This document shows positions 25,380 through 34,363 of a stretch of DNA of 37,150 nucleotides, piece after piece. Origin of the DNA: Erythrobacter sp. (GTDB lineage: Bacteria > Pseudomonadota > Alphaproteobacteria > Sphingomonadales > Sphingomonadaceae); the NCBI GenBank assembly GCA_002695185.1, contig NZOF01000199.1, forward strand, positions 758 to 37,907, read 5' to 3'. The position numbers and the translations under genes were made by a program. Below the pieces are notes generated by a model. That model searched no databases. It was not told the DNA's origin and worked only from the letters and a program-made list of their open reading frames with translations. Numbering within the stretch: position 1 is the stretch's first letter; every line of letters starts with the position of its first letter.

Positions 25380-25988
25380 GTGAACAGTCTGATTATCGAT
25401 CTGATCGCCAAAGGCGGGTACCTTGGCATTTTCCTTCTGATGGCGCTGGAAAATATCTTTCCGCCGATGCCATCCGAAATCATCATGGGGTATGGCGGGG
25501 TTCTCGTTGCGCGAGAGCAGATGGCGTTCATCCCGCTACTGCTGATTGGAACGCTGGGCACTGTAGCGGGTAACTACTTTTGGTACTGGCTGGGCCGCCG
25601 ATGGAAAGAGGAGCATCTGAAGCGCTTCATTGCGAAGCACGGAAGGTGGCTTACTTTCGAATGGAGCGAGTTCGAACAGGCACGCCACCTGTTCCGTCGT
25701 AATGGAGACTGGATCGTTTTCTTTCTCCGTTTTTCTCCGTTTCTTCGTACGATCATCTCGCTGCCGGCAGGGCTAGCGAAAATGAAGCTTTGGCGCTTTC
25801 TTCTGTTCACGTTTCTTGGCTCACTGATCTGGAACGGAGCACTCATTTGGGGAGGAAGCGCGCTGTCAGGCGTGATCTCGAAATATGAAAGTTATGCCAG
25901 CTGGGCTGTGGGCGGCTTCATCGTTCTCGGGGCGGCCTGGTACTTATATCGAGTGATCAAGTGGAAGCCGTCTGAAACGGATAACTAG
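25380..25988 (+). CDS. DedA family membrane protein
   Basis: A 202-residue DedA/SNARE-associated family protein. The family signature is intact: ALENIFPPMPSEIIMG with its acidic residues near the N-terminus, the GNYFWYWLGRR stretch, and FLRFSPFLRTIISLPAG with the paired arginines. Four to five membrane segments are apparent. DedA proteins act as flippases or transporters of phospholipid or undecaprenyl phosphate, or in proton balance; which applies here is unknown. It starts with GTG 25380, and its stop TAG overlaps the stop of convergent xerC in the shared CTAG (25985-25988). Confidence 0.92.
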   Translation: MNSLIIDLIAKGGYLGIFLLMALENIFPPMPSEIIMGYGGVLVAREQMAFIPLLLIGTLGTVAGNYFWYWLGRRWKEEHLKRFIAKHGRWLTFEWSEFEQARHLFRRNGDWIVFFLRFSPFLRTIISLPAGLAKMKLWRFLLFTFLGSLIWNGALIWGGSALSGVISKYESYASWAVGGFIVLGAAWYLYRVIKWKPSETDN

Positions 25989-26881
25989 TCCTGCTCGCGC
26001 GGGTGCGCGTTGCGATAGGTGTCCAGTAAGGACGCAGCATCCACTTTAGTGTAGATCTGCGTGGACCCCAGACTGGCATGGCCAAGCAATTCCTGGAGAC
26101 TTCGCAAGTCCGTACCCGCGCCAAGCAGATGGGTTGCGAAGCTATGCCGGAGGGCGTGTGGCGTCGCGCTATCAGGCAAGCCCATCACCCGGCGAGCATT
26201 CGCCGTGGCTTTCTGAACGATACCTTGAGATAAAGCGCCGCCCTTCACACCGCGAAACAAGGGCTTATCCTTATCGAGCGGCCAAGGGCATTGGCGAACA
26301 TAGTCTTCTACCGCAGTGCGAACGGCTGGAAGTAGGGGGACGACGCGCTGCTTGCTCCCCTTGCCAGTGACGGTCAAAGTCTCGCCGAGCGGTAGATCGC
26401 ATCCTCTCAGCGCGAGAGCTTCTGAAATTCGCATTCCTGCTCCGTAGAGGAGGAGTAATACGGCTCGGTCTCGGACCCCAACCCAATCATCGGCTGCAAG
26501 GTCATCGACTGTCTCGGCGAGCCCGATGGCATCGTCAGGCATCACCGGGCGGGGCAGGCCTTTCTTGATCCTGGGCCCGCGCATTCGCGGTGATTCGGTA
26601 TTCTCCAGGCCTGCCTGTGCTCGTGAATATGCGAGAAACGCTTTGAGGGCAGACAGTTCTCGCGCGGCGGATGCATTGGAAAGTCCATCGCCGCGCCGAG
26701 CCGCGAGATGCTGGCGTAACTGGCCAGACGAAACTTCTGCGACTTCCTCGAAATCCGTCAAATCGAAGGCACTCAACAATCTCTCAGCAGCCTTGTGATA
26801 GGCGCGAACGGTATGATGCGAGCGCCTCAGGCCGAGCGCTAGATGGGCATGCCATGCGCCTAAGATATCCTCGCGGCTCAA
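25985..26881 (-). CDS. xerC: Tyrosine recombinase XerC
   Basis: A 298-residue tyrosine recombinase. The N-terminal SAM-like core-binding domain (HHTVRAYHKAAERLL) is followed by a catalytic domain with Arg151 (GAGMRISEAL), Lys174 (TGKGSKQR), His242 and Arg245 (HALRHSFATHLL), His268 (LLGHASLGST) and the nucleophile Tyr277 (QIYTKVD). It resolves chromosome dimers at dif with XerD. No attachment site, transposase or mobile cargo lies beside it, so it is the housekeeping enzyme, not an integrase. It overlaps hemW by four bases (ATGA). Confidence 0.93.
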   Translation of the reverse strand: MSREDILGAWHAHLALGLRRSHHTVRAYHKAAERLLSAFDLTDFEEVAEVSSGQLRQHLAARRGDGLSNASAARELSALKAFLAYSRAQAGLENTESPRMRGPRIKKGLPRPVMPDDAIGLAETVDDLAADDWVGVRDRAVLLLLYGAGMRISEALALRGCDLPLGETLTVTGKGSKQRVVPLLPAVRTAVEDYVRQCPWPLDKDKPLFRGVKGGALSQGIVQKATANARRVMGLPDSATPHALRHSFATHLLGAGTDLRSLQELLGHASLGSTQIYTKVDAASLLDTYRNAHPREQD

Positions 26882-28044
26882 GAGGAGACCAGTTCATCAG
26901 AAACAAGTTCGCCCAGTAATGCATCGAGCAATGGCATTCCCAAGCCCGTTACGCCGATCCGGCCATCGTTGTCCCAAAGCAGGCCGAGATCGCGATAGAA
27001 GGCAAACTTCTTCCGGTCTATCATGCCGGATGCATCGAAACCGAAACGCGCACCGAGCTTGGAAGGATCTATCCCCTCGCGCAAACGAAGACCCATCAAA
27101 AGTGCCTCGGATGCCATGTCATGGTTTGTCAGGATTCGGTGCTCTGCAATTCCATCGCCCTGCGCGGCTACCGATGTGAGGAAGTTTTCCGGCTTTTTAT
27201 GCCGGGTGGTCGCCACCCCGTTTCGTCTGCCATGAGCGCCAGGCCCGATCCCGTGATAGTCAAGATATCGCCAATAAGTGAGGTTATGGCGACTTTCTTC
27301 GCCCGGGCGGGAATGGTTGCTTATCTCGTATGCAGGCATACCTGCAGCCTCCGTGATTTCACGGGTGAGTGTGAAAAGATCACCGGCTGGATCATCATCG
27401 AGCGGATCGAATTTTCCCAGACGTACGTCAGTGGCGAACCGCGTCGCAGGCTCGATCGTAAGTTGGTAAAGCGATAGATGAGAGGTACCCAACGCGAGAG
27501 CTTCAGCCAATTCCTGTTGCCATTCTTCGGCACTTTGTTCTGGCCTTGCATAAATTAGATCGATGGATACGCGAGTGAGGTGTTTTTGCGCGGCCTCGAC
27601 CGCCGCGAGTGCTTCTTCGACACCGTGCAGCCGCCCGAGAAATTGGAGCGCTTCAGGTCGAAGGCTCTGCACACCAAGAGAAACGCGATTGATGCCAGCG
27701 AGAGCCAGATCGGCGAAATTGCTCGCCTCGACCGATGAGGGATTACCTTCCAGCGTTATCTCGATGTCAGGTGCAAAACCCCAGAGGCTCTCGGCCTCGC
27801 GTAGCAATGCGGCCACGAGGGCAGGTGGCATCAGCGAAGGCGTGCCGCCACCGAAAAAGATGCTTTCGAGAGAACCGCTGTCTTTCCTTGTGGAATGCTC
27901 TGCCCGCATGTCGGTGAGCAGCGCCGCTTGCCAGGCGCTAACGTCTATCTGCTCACGCACATGGCTGTTGAAATCGCAATAGGGACATTTCGCGAGGCAG
28001 AAGGGCCAATGGATGTAAAGCGAACGGGCCAATTGTGCCTTCAT
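26878..28044 (-). CDS. hemW: Radical SAM family heme chaperone HemW
   Basis: A 388-residue radical SAM protein. The CxxxCxxC cluster-binding motif is CLAKCPYC (Cys16, Cys20, Cys23), directly followed by DFNSH as in HemW; the GGGTPSLM, NRVSLGVQS and DLIYARPEQS motifs and the C-terminal HemN_C-like region (LMGLRLREGID) follow. Lack of the extra N-terminal CxxxCxxCxC-type features of oxygen-independent coproporphyrinogen dehydrogenase supports HemW, a heme-trafficking chaperone. In alphaproteobacteria it usually follows rdgB directly; here two CAP-domain genes on the opposite strand intervene. Confidence 0.94.
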   Translation of the reverse strand: MKAQLARSLYIHWPFCLAKCPYCDFNSHVREQIDVSAWQAALLTDMRAEHSTRKDSGSLESIFFGGGTPSLMPPALVAALLREAESLWGFAPDIEITLEGNPSSVEASNFADLALAGINRVSLGVQSLRPEALQFLGRLHGVEEALAAVEAAQKHLTRVSIDLIYARPEQSAEEWQQELAEALALGTSHLSLYQLTIEPATRFATDVRLGKFDPLDDDPAGDLFTLTREITEAAGMPAYEISNHSRPGEESRHNLTYWRYLDYHGIGPGAHGRRNGVATTRHKKPENFLTSVAAQGDGIAEHRILTNHDMASEALLMGLRLREGIDPSKLGARFGFDASGMIDRKKFAFYRDLGLLWDNDGRIGVTGLGMPLLDALLGELVSDELVSS

Positions 28045-28079
28045 CTACGATTCAGCGGCGCTTCGCATGAATTGGCGCC

Positions 28080-28661
28080 ATGGATGGGTTCAAGATCATT
28101 TTCGCGGCAGGCGCCGCGCTCATATCGCTATGTGCCACGGTTGCGACTACATCTGCAAGCGTCGGCACTGGTAAGCCAGCCGATTCTTCGGCTTATGGTC
28201 GCGGATACGACAACCGGATGAGTGATACTCGGGCAGTGCGAATGCTCGACGCACATAATCGCGAACGTACCCGCCTTGGACTTCCGCGGCTGAAATGGAA
28301 CCGAACGCTCGAACGTGAAGCAAAACACTGGGGACACGAACTGGCGAAGCGGGGCAGGCTAGAACATGCCGATCAAGGCACGCGAAACAATACGGGCGAA
28401 AATCTCTGGATGGGAAGCCAGGGTCACTGGGACGTCATGACAGGCATCACGATGATGATCGATGAGAAGAGGCATTATCGCCATGGCAATCTTCCGAATA
28501 TTTCTTCAACGGGAAATTGGGCGGATGTGGCCCATTACACCCAGATCGTCTGGCGAGACACCCAGGAAGTCGGATGCTCCGTGGTCAACGATCACGGTTG
28601 GGATGTGCTGGTCTGCCGTTACTTGCCAGCGGGCAATGTGTGGGGTCAGAAAGCCTACTGA
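28080..28661 (+). CDS. Secreted CAP/SCP domain protein (first of two)
   Basis: A 193-residue protein with a likely cleavable signal peptide (hydrophobic 5-25, cleavage near ATTSA-S). The CAP (PR-1/SCP) signature follows: LDAHNRERTRLGLPRLKWN, an HxHD-like helix near 'HADQG', GENLWMG, HYTQIVWRDTQEVGC and VCRYLPAGNVWGQ. CAP proteins are secreted and their functions are varied, including lipid or sterol binding and cell-wall roles. It resembles the next gene strongly around HYTQI(V/I)WRDT and GNWxDV. It diverges from hemW with 35 bp between starts. Confidence 0.86.
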   Translation: MDGFKIIFAAGAALISLCATVATTSASVGTGKPADSSAYGRGYDNRMSDTRAVRMLDAHNRERTRLGLPRLKWNRTLEREAKHWGHELAKRGRLEHADQGTRNNTGENLWMGSQGHWDVMTGITMMIDEKRHYRHGNLPNISSTGNWADVAHYTQIVWRDTQEVGCSVVNDHGWDVLVCRYLPAGNVWGQKAY

Positions 28662-28730
28662 AAACGACAACCAGCCTGCGGGCGAAAGATATTTCAGCTT
28701 TCCTTAAGACGAATTGGCCAGACCCACTTT

Positions 28731-29366
28731 ATGCGATTCATCACAACTGTGCTGTTGGCCTCCACCGCCTTGTTCGCCGGCTGCGGCGGCGGCGAAGCGT
28801 CGCCCCCTCCTTCGACTGGTGGAGGAGGGGCAGTGCCGGCTCCAACTCCAGCCCCTTCTCCCACGCCAACACCATCCCCTACGCCAAGTCCTTCACCTCC
28901 GGCAGGCGGAAGTGTCGATGCTGAGCAGGATGAAATGCTTTCCGCGATATTGGCAGTTCACAATGCAGCGAGAAACGAGGTAGGCGTACCGCAACTCGAA
29001 CTCGATGACGCTCTAAACCGCGCCGCGCTCGACTATGCTGAAGAATTGGCTCGAACGGGATTGTTTCAGCATAGCCCAGGTGGCTCCAGACCGGGGCAGG
29101 GCGAAAATTTATGGGCAGGAACAACTGCGGCTTTCTCCTACGACCAGATGGCAACTGCCTGGGTTGAAGAGAAGCGGTATTTCAAACACGATGTCTTCCC
29201 GAATGTCAGTACGACCGGGAATTGGCAGGACGTCGGTCATTACACGCAGATTATCTGGCGAGACACGACCCGTTTCGGGTGTGGTCTCGCAACCGGCCTA
29301 GGGCGAGACTGGCTGGTTTGCCGCTATTCGCCACCAGGAAATTTCATGGGCCAGAGGGTGTATTAG
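28731..29366 (+). CDS. CAP/SCP domain lipoprotein (second of two)
   Basis: A 211-residue paralogue of the previous gene. The signal peptide ends with lipobox FAGC (Cys18), so it is likely lipid-anchored. A Pro/Thr/Ser-rich linker (about 24-60, repeating PTPSP) then holds the CAP domain away from the membrane. CAP motifs: AVHNAARNEVGVPQL, HSPGGSRPGQGENLWAG, HYTQIIWRDTTRFGC and VCRYSPPGNFMGQ. It follows the first CAP gene by 69 bp and ends three bases before the convergent rdgB stop. Confidence 0.88.
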   Translation: MRFITTVLLASTALFAGCGGGEASPPPSTGGGGAVPAPTPAPSPTPTPSPTPSPSPPAGGSVDAEQDEMLSAILAVHNAARNEVGVPQLELDDALNRAALDYAEELARTGLFQHSPGGSRPGQGENLWAGTTAAFSYDQMATAWVEEKRYFKHDVFPNVSTTGNWQDVGHYTQIIWRDTTRFGCGLATGLGRDWLVCRYSPPGNFMGQRVY

Positions 29367-29369
29367 CAG

Positions 29370-29999
29370 TCAGTCGCCGAACTGGTCGGACACGAATTTG
29401 GCAAATGCATCTGCCCGATGACTTATCAGGTGTTTTTCCTCGGGCGCGATTTCAGCAAAGGTCTGGTCGCGACCTTCGGGAATGAAAACGGGATCATATC
29501 CGAAGCCCATTTCTCCCCGCGGAGGCCAGGTAAGCGTGCCCGGCGCCGTCCCTTCGTAAACGGCTTTTTCGCCATCCGGCCAAGCCAGGGCGAGGACGCA
29601 GTGAAAGGCGCAAGAACGATCAGCATCGGAGCCTTTCTCCTGCAGCATCCCTTCAACCTTGCCCATCGCCATATACCAGTCACGGCCTGGTTCGCCCTCG
29701 AAATGCTGCCGTTCCGCCCAATCGGCAGTATAAACGCCAGGGCGACCGTCCAGCGCATTCACCGAAAGCCCGCTGTCGTCCGCGAGGGCTGGCAATCCCG
29801 ACGCTTCCGCTGCCGCGCGGGCCTTGATCAACGCATTCTGGATAAACGTCGTACCGGTTTCGGGCGGTTCGGGCAGGCCCAGCGATCCAACTGAAATGCA
29901 TTTCACCCCGTAAGGGGCGAGAAGGGCAGAAATTTCCTTCAGCTTTCCAGCATTGTGCGTTGCGATCACCAAGCTGCCCGAACCGATCCGACGAGTCAT
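29370..29999 (-). CDS. rdgB: RdgB/HAM1 family non-canonical purine NTP pyrophosphatase
   Basis: A 209-residue housecleaning enzyme that hydrolyses dITP, XTP and dHAPTP to keep damaged purines out of nucleic acids. Motifs: [13 protein letters not shown] (N-terminal triphosphate site), [25 protein letters not shown] and [11 protein letters not shown], plus the terminal SHRADAF. The ATG at 29999 overlaps the rph stop (ATGA). The frame is open to 30041, but that extension lies inside rph and is not expected. It is part of the conserved rph-rdgB-hemW cluster. Confidence 0.95.
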   Translation of the reverse strand: MTRRIGSGSLVIATHNAGKLKEISALLAPYGVKCISVGSLGLPEPPETGTTFIQNALIKARAAAEASGLPALADDSGLSVNALDGRPGVYTADWAERQHFEGEPGRDWYMAMGKVEGMLQEKGSDADRSCAFHCVLALAWPDGEKAVYEGTAPGTLTWPPRGEMGFGYDPVFIPEGRDQTFAEIAPEEKHLISHRADAFAKFVSDQFGD

Positions 30000-30712
30000 T
30001 TTTGAGTAGCCTCGTCCTGTGCCTTGAAGATTTCCGCGCAACCCATCTGCGCAAGACGTAGGAGACGAAGGAATGCCTCTTCGTCATAGGGGGCGCCTTC
30101 AGCCGTAGCCTGCGCCTCGGCTATCTTGCCGCCTTCGATCAGCACGAAATTAGCGTCGGCATCAGCCGAGCTATCTTCAGGATAATCGAGATCGAGCACG
30201 GGTGTGCCCTTGTAGATACCGCAAGACACCGCTGCGACTTTGGCAGTGATCGGATCCTCAACGATATCGCCAGCCTTCAGGAGACCATTCACCGCAAGTC
30301 GCAGCGCCACCCATGCGCCGGAAATCGAAGCCGTGCGAGTGCCGCCGTCCGCCTGAATGACATCGCAATCAAGCGTGATCTGACGTTCGCCGAGCTTCTT
30401 CATATTGACGACCGCACGTAAAGAACGACCTATAAGTCGCTGAATTTCTTGCGTACGCCCGCTCTGCTTTCCTTTAGCCGCTTCGCGCTGACCGCGTGTG
30501 TGAGTGGCGCGGGGAAGCATGGAATATTCGCCGGTCACCCAGCCTTCGCCTTTACCGCGAAGCCACGGCGGAATGCGTTCTTCGATGCTCGCGGTGCACA
30601 GAACCTTCGTATCTCCAAAACCGATCAGGCAACTACCCTCGGCGTGCTTTGTGTATCCGGTTTCGATCGTGATGGCGCGCATTTCATCTGGCGCACGTCC
30701 TGAAGGTCGCAT
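29996..30712 (-). CDS. rph: Ribonuclease PH
   Basis: A phosphorolytic 3'-to-5' exoribonuclease that trims tRNA 3' ends. Its 238 residues are standard. Motifs: [12 protein letters not shown] at the start, [35 protein letters not shown], the phosphate-binding [14 protein letters not shown], and [14 protein letters not shown]. The ATG at 30712 has AGGAGAAAGCA directly upstream. It diverges from hrcA. Confidence 0.97.
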   Translation of the reverse strand: MRPSGRAPDEMRAITIETGYTKHAEGSCLIGFGDTKVLCTASIEERIPPWLRGKGEGWVTGEYSMLPRATHTRGQREAAKGKQSGRTQEIQRLIGRSLRAVVNMKKLGERQITLDCDVIQADGGTRTASISGAWVALRLAVNGLLKAGDIVEDPITAKVAAVSCGIYKGTPVLDLDYPEDSSADADANFVLIEGGKIAEAQATAEGAPYDEEAFLRLLRLAQMGCAEIFKAQDEATQK

Positions 30713-30867
30713 TGCTTTCTCCTGTAGCCTTCGACCGCCTTAATATAATGCGATTGAAGGAGAGTGTTCTGACTTCTGCCTTCCCGCTAGAAGAAAGTGC
30801 AGCACTTCTACAAGCTCGGCGCGATAGGAAATTGAGATTGTCGACGGCTGCGCCTACCTTATCCTAC

Positions 30868-31911
30868 ATGAACGCTCCTCCGCTTACCGATTTATCCGAT
30901 CGCGCCCGCGCCATTTTCCGGCTCGTCGTCGAAGGCTACCTCGAGAGCGGATCGCCGGTCGGTTCCAAAGCCTTGGCGGGTGAGGGTGGGGTGAACCTGT
31001 CGCCTGCCTCGATACGATCGGTTTTGGCAGAGCTGGAACAGCGTGGTCTTCTCGCCGCGCCCCACACCAGCGCCGGACGAATGCCTACCGACAGCGGACT
31101 TCGCCTCTTCGTGGATGCGATGATGCAGGTGGCCGAGCCTACTGCCGAAGAGCGTGTCGCAATCGAGCAGCGCATTTCCGAACCCGGTCCGATTGAGCGC
31201 GCACTGGAAAGGACCAGTGCACTATTGTCCGATCTGTCCGGGGCTGCCGGCATGGTGATGGTACCGCGAAGGGAGCCCCGGCTGGCCCAAGTGTCGCTCA
31301 CCGCACTAGATGCAAACCGGGTGCTGGCAGTTCTTGTGGGGGAAGATGGGCATATCGAGAACCGGATATTGGCGCTGCCTGTTCAAGCACTCGGTACCTC
31401 GCTCGAACAGGCGAGCAATTTTCTTACCGCAAAGGTCGCTGGCAGGACTTTGGCAGAAGCAGCGCAACTTATCGAGCAAGAAGTCGCCAGTGGCCGCACC
31501 GCCCTTGACGACGCAAGCCGCGATCTTGTTGAGCGCGGCATTGCGGTCTGGACAGAGGACGCATCCAACCGTCCGGTGCTGATTGTCCGCGGGCAGGCCA
31601 ACCTTCTCGATGATAGCGCACTTTCCGATATCGAGCGGGTCCGATCCTTGCTGGAAGACCTGGAGAACAAGCAGTCGGTTTCCTCTCTTCTCGAGAGCGC
31701 GCGTGAGGCAGAAGCCATGCGGATATTCATCGGAAGCGAGAACCGGTTGTTTTCGCTTTCCGGGTCATCGGTTATCGCCTCGCCTTATCGAGATCGTGAT
31801 GGCAAGGTTGTGGGAGTACTCGGTGTGATTGGACCAACTCGGTTGAATTACGCGCGGGTCGTCCCCATGGTGGATTTCACGGCCCGTTCCTTGGGCAAAC
31901 GCATAGGCTGA
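30868..31911 (+). CDS. hrcA: Heat-inducible transcriptional repressor HrcA
   Basis: From ATG 30868 the protein is 347 residues, normal for HrcA. The N-terminal winged helix reads LTDLSDRARAIFRLVVEGYLESGSPVGS and continues with SPASIRSVLAELE and the HTSAGRMPTDSGLRLFVD signature (quoted in pieces). A GAF-like middle domain and the C-terminal YRDRDGKVVGVLGVIGPTR stretch complete it. The frame stays open back to 30712; TTG 30838 with AGGA eight bases before is another possible start. It heads the hrcA-grpE operon. I see no CIRCE element in its upstream region; a TATAAT at 30744-30749 may be a -10. Confidence 0.95.
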   Translation: MNAPPLTDLSDRARAIFRLVVEGYLESGSPVGSKALAGEGGVNLSPASIRSVLAELEQRGLLAAPHTSAGRMPTDSGLRLFVDAMMQVAEPTAEERVAIEQRISEPGPIERALERTSALLSDLSGAAGMVMVPRREPRLAQVSLTALDANRVLAVLVGEDGHIENRILALPVQALGTSLEQASNFLTAKVAGRTLAEAAQLIEQEVASGRTALDDASRDLVERGIAVWTEDASNRPVLIVRGQANLLDDSALSDIERVRSLLEDLENKQSVSSLLESAREAEAMRIFIGSENRLFSLSGSSVIASPYRDRDGKVVGVLGVIGPTRLNYARVVPMVDFTARSLGKRIG

Positions 31912-31923
31912 CAGGGTTTTCAA

Positions 31924-32523
31924 GTGACTGACAACACGAATAACGAACCGCAGAACGAAGCGGTCGACGATGAAGTGGCACGCGAGATGGAAGGCGTGCC
32001 AGAGGATTTGCGTGAAGACGGAGATGAAGGCGAAGCAGCCGAGGAAGCGCTCGAAGAAGCGCTGGCCAACCTGCGTGGAGACCTCGAAGCTGCCAAGCAG
32101 GATGTCCTTTATGCCAAGGCGGAGACGCAGAATGTACGCCGGCGTATGGAAAAGGATGTCCAGGACGCCCGTAATTATGCGGCGACGGGTTTTGCCCGCG
32201 ATGTGTTGAGCGTGGCGGACAACCTTGCTCGTGCGCTAGAGGCTGTTCCTGCCGAACTGCGCGAGGACGAGAAACTCAAGGGCTTTGTTGCTGGTATCGA
32301 GGCAACCCAGCGTGAACTTGACAAGGTCTTCACTCAGAACGGCATTACGCGGATTGCTGCAAAAGGCATGCCGCTCGACCCGAACCAGCATCAGGCCATG
32401 ATGGAAATTCCGACCGATGAAGTCGAAGCTGGAACGATCGTTCAGGAAATGCAGGCGGGCTACATGATCAAGGATCGTCTGTTGCGCCCGGCCATGGTCG
32501 GCGTTGCGAAGAAGCCAGACTGA
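31924..32523 (+). CDS. grpE: Nucleotide exchange factor GrpE
   Basis: A 199-residue DnaK cochaperone that drives ADP release. A strongly acidic N-terminal arm (about 1-48) leads into the long dimerisation helix (LRGDLEAAKQDVLYAKAETQ) and the C-terminal beta-wing (LDPNQHQAMMEIPTDE, MIKDRLLRPAMVGVAKKP). It begins with a GTG at 31924, 12 bp after hrcA. dnaK follows 3.4 kb later, so the two are separate units. Confidence 0.96.
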   Translation: MTDNTNNEPQNEAVDDEVAREMEGVPEDLREDGDEGEAAEEALEEALANLRGDLEAAKQDVLYAKAETQNVRRRMEKDVQDARNYAATGFARDVLSVADNLARALEAVPAELREDEKLKGFVAGIEATQRELDKVFTQNGITRIAAKGMPLDPNQHQAMMEIPTDEVEAGTIVQEMQAGYMIKDRLLRPAMVGVAKKPD

Positions 32524-32551
32524 TTTTCGATAAGACTTGGAGAATAAGAAC

Positions 32552-34303
32552 ATGAGGGCCGCCCTTTTAACGAGTGCGGCCCTTGCCGCATCCGCTTTTG
32601 CCATACCCTTGGCTGCGCAGGAAACTGCCGATGAGAAAGTCTTGGCTCTCGGCGATGAGTATTACGATTACGGCTTGGCCGCCTATGGCATGACCGAAAC
32701 GGAGAGCGGTCAAACCGAACTGGGCGACTCTTACTGGTCGGTTACACCGCAAAGCCAGCAAGAGCGGGCGGGGCGCTACGCAGAGATACTTGAGCGACTG
32801 GACGCAATCGACAGAAACGCACTGTCTCCTGAAGCTAGGACCAACGCTCTGGTGCTTCGGACCCTTCTCGAAAATGACATAGGTGATGCCCGCTTCTCCG
32901 AGTGGGAAATGCCGTTCGATAGCGATAGTAATTTCTGGTCCTACCTCACGCCTCGCGGCGGGCTGACCACGGTCGACGAATATGAGAATTATATCGGCCG
33001 GATGCGCGATCTCCCACGCCTGTTCGATGAGCACATCGCTAATGCCACTGCCGGTCTGGAGCGCGGTTTTAGTGTCCCGCGAATCACGCTGGAAGGACGG
33101 GACGTCTCAATCGAGGCGTTTGTTACCGCGAAACCGGAAGACAGCCCCTTCTGGACCCCTTTTGCGCAGATACCTGACCGTTTTTCAGATCAGGATAAGA
33201 CCCGCCTGGAGGCAGCTGGTCGTGAAGCGATCTCTGAGAGAGTAACGCCAGCCTATCGTGAACTCCTGACATTCTTCCGCGACACTTACCTGCCGCAGAC
33301 CCGCACCACACTGGGGGCGAGTGAGTTTCCCGATGGAAAGGCATACTATGCGCAGCAGATCCGGCAGTATACTACGCTCGACCTGACGGCAGAACAAATC
33401 CACCAGATCGGTTTGGAAGAAGTAGCGCGTATTACTGCCGAAATGGAGAAGGCAAAGGAGGACGCGGGCTTCGACGGGACGCTCGTCGAATTCATCACCT
33501 TCTTAAGGACAGATCCGCAGTTCGTGGCGAACACACCCGATGAGTTGATGGGTGTCTCTGCCTACACGGCGAAGCGTGTCGATGATAAAATAGGCGACTA
33601 TTTCGGCTTCCTCCCCCGTTATCGCTTTGGGATCCGTCCGGTCGATCCGGCGATAGCACCATTCTACACCGCTGGCCGGGGCGGTCTCGAATACTGCCAG
33701 ATCAACACCCATGATCTTCCCTCCCGTCCGGTCTACAATATACCCGCGCTTACAATGCATGAATGTGCGCCGGGCCATTCCTTCCAGGCTGCCATCGCGC
33801 TGGAGCGTGAAGACGCACCGCGCTTCCGCCGCCAAACCTATTTTTCCGGCTTCGGCGAAGGCTGGGGGTTATACACCGAGTACCTCGGCAACGAGATGGG
33901 GATATACCGAACCCCTTACGAACGTTTCGGTCAATTGTCCTATGAGATGTGGCGCGCCGCGCGCTTGGTTATCGATACCGGCATCCATCAATATGGTTGG
34001 TCCCGCGATCAGGCACTCGACTATCTTTCGAGCCACACCGCCCTGTCAGATCGCGAGGTCGAGACCGAGATCGATCGCTATATCAGCTGGCCGGGACAGG
34101 CGCTGGCATACAAACTGGGTGAAATGACCATCCGCCGCGTCCGTGCGAAGGCGGAAGATGCGCTCGGTGATGATTTCGACATTCGCAAGTTTCACGATGT
34201 GGTCTTGTCGCTGGGTTCGGTGCCCTTGCCAGCGCTCGAAGAGCGCATTGACGTGTTCATCGCCGACGGTGGTCAGGGTTTACCCGGCGTTACTTACGAC
34301 TGA
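32552..34303 (+). CDS. DUF885 family metallopeptidase-like protein, exported
   Basis: A 583-residue protein. From ATG 32552 there is a signal peptide with cleavage near LAAQ-ET (about residue 23). The DUF885 core has the zinc-site motif HECAPGH (from about His403), followed by GFGEGWGLYTEYLG with its downstream glutamates and YEMWRAARLVIDTGIHQYGWS. Members are predicted periplasmic zinc peptidases; substrates are generally unknown. The frame is open to 32537, but that TTG would put polar residues before the signal peptide. It follows grpE by 28 bp but is functionally unlinked as far as I can see. Confidence 0.9.
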   Translation: MRAALLTSAALAASAFAIPLAAQETADEKVLALGDEYYDYGLAAYGMTETESGQTELGDSYWSVTPQSQQERAGRYAEILERLDAIDRNALSPEARTNALVLRTLLENDIGDARFSEWEMPFDSDSNFWSYLTPRGGLTTVDEYENYIGRMRDLPRLFDEHIANATAGLERGFSVPRITLEGRDVSIEAFVTAKPEDSPFWTPFAQIPDRFSDQDKTRLEAAGREAISERVTPAYRELLTFFRDTYLPQTRTTLGASEFPDGKAYYAQQIRQYTTLDLTAEQIHQIGLEEVARITAEMEKAKEDAGFDGTLVEFITFLRTDPQFVANTPDELMGVSAYTAKRVDDKIGDYFGFLPRYRFGIRPVDPAIAPFYTAGRGGLEYCQINTHDLPSRPVYNIPALTMHECAPGHSFQAAIALEREDAPRFRRQTYFSGFGEGWGLYTEYLGNEMGIYRTPYERFGQLSYEMWRAARLVIDTGIHQYGWSRDQALDYLSSHTALSDREVETEIDRYISWPGQALAYKLGEMTIRRVRAKAEDALGDDFDIRKFHDVVLSLGSVPLPALEERIDVFIADGGQGLPGVTYD

Positions 34304-34363
34304 CCGGGAACGCATGGCTGCTTCTTCCGTATTTTCGCGACAAGACAACGACGGAGAAATGCC

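Noticed and set aside
25985..26881. xerC considered as a phage or island integrase.
   Set aside because: It has XerC length and motifs, is coupled to hemW, and has no attachment repeats or mobile genes beside it.
28831..28912. Repeated CCAACACC/CCTACGCC-like sequence considered as a DNA tandem repeat.
   Set aside because: It simply encodes the Pro/Thr/Ser-rich linker of the CAP lipoprotein and the units are not exact at DNA level.
30792..30808. Inverted repeat AAGTGC-A-GCACTT before hrcA, considered as a CIRCE element.
   Set aside because: CIRCE is TTAGCACTC-N9-GAGTGCTAA. Arm order, spacing and sequence do not match.
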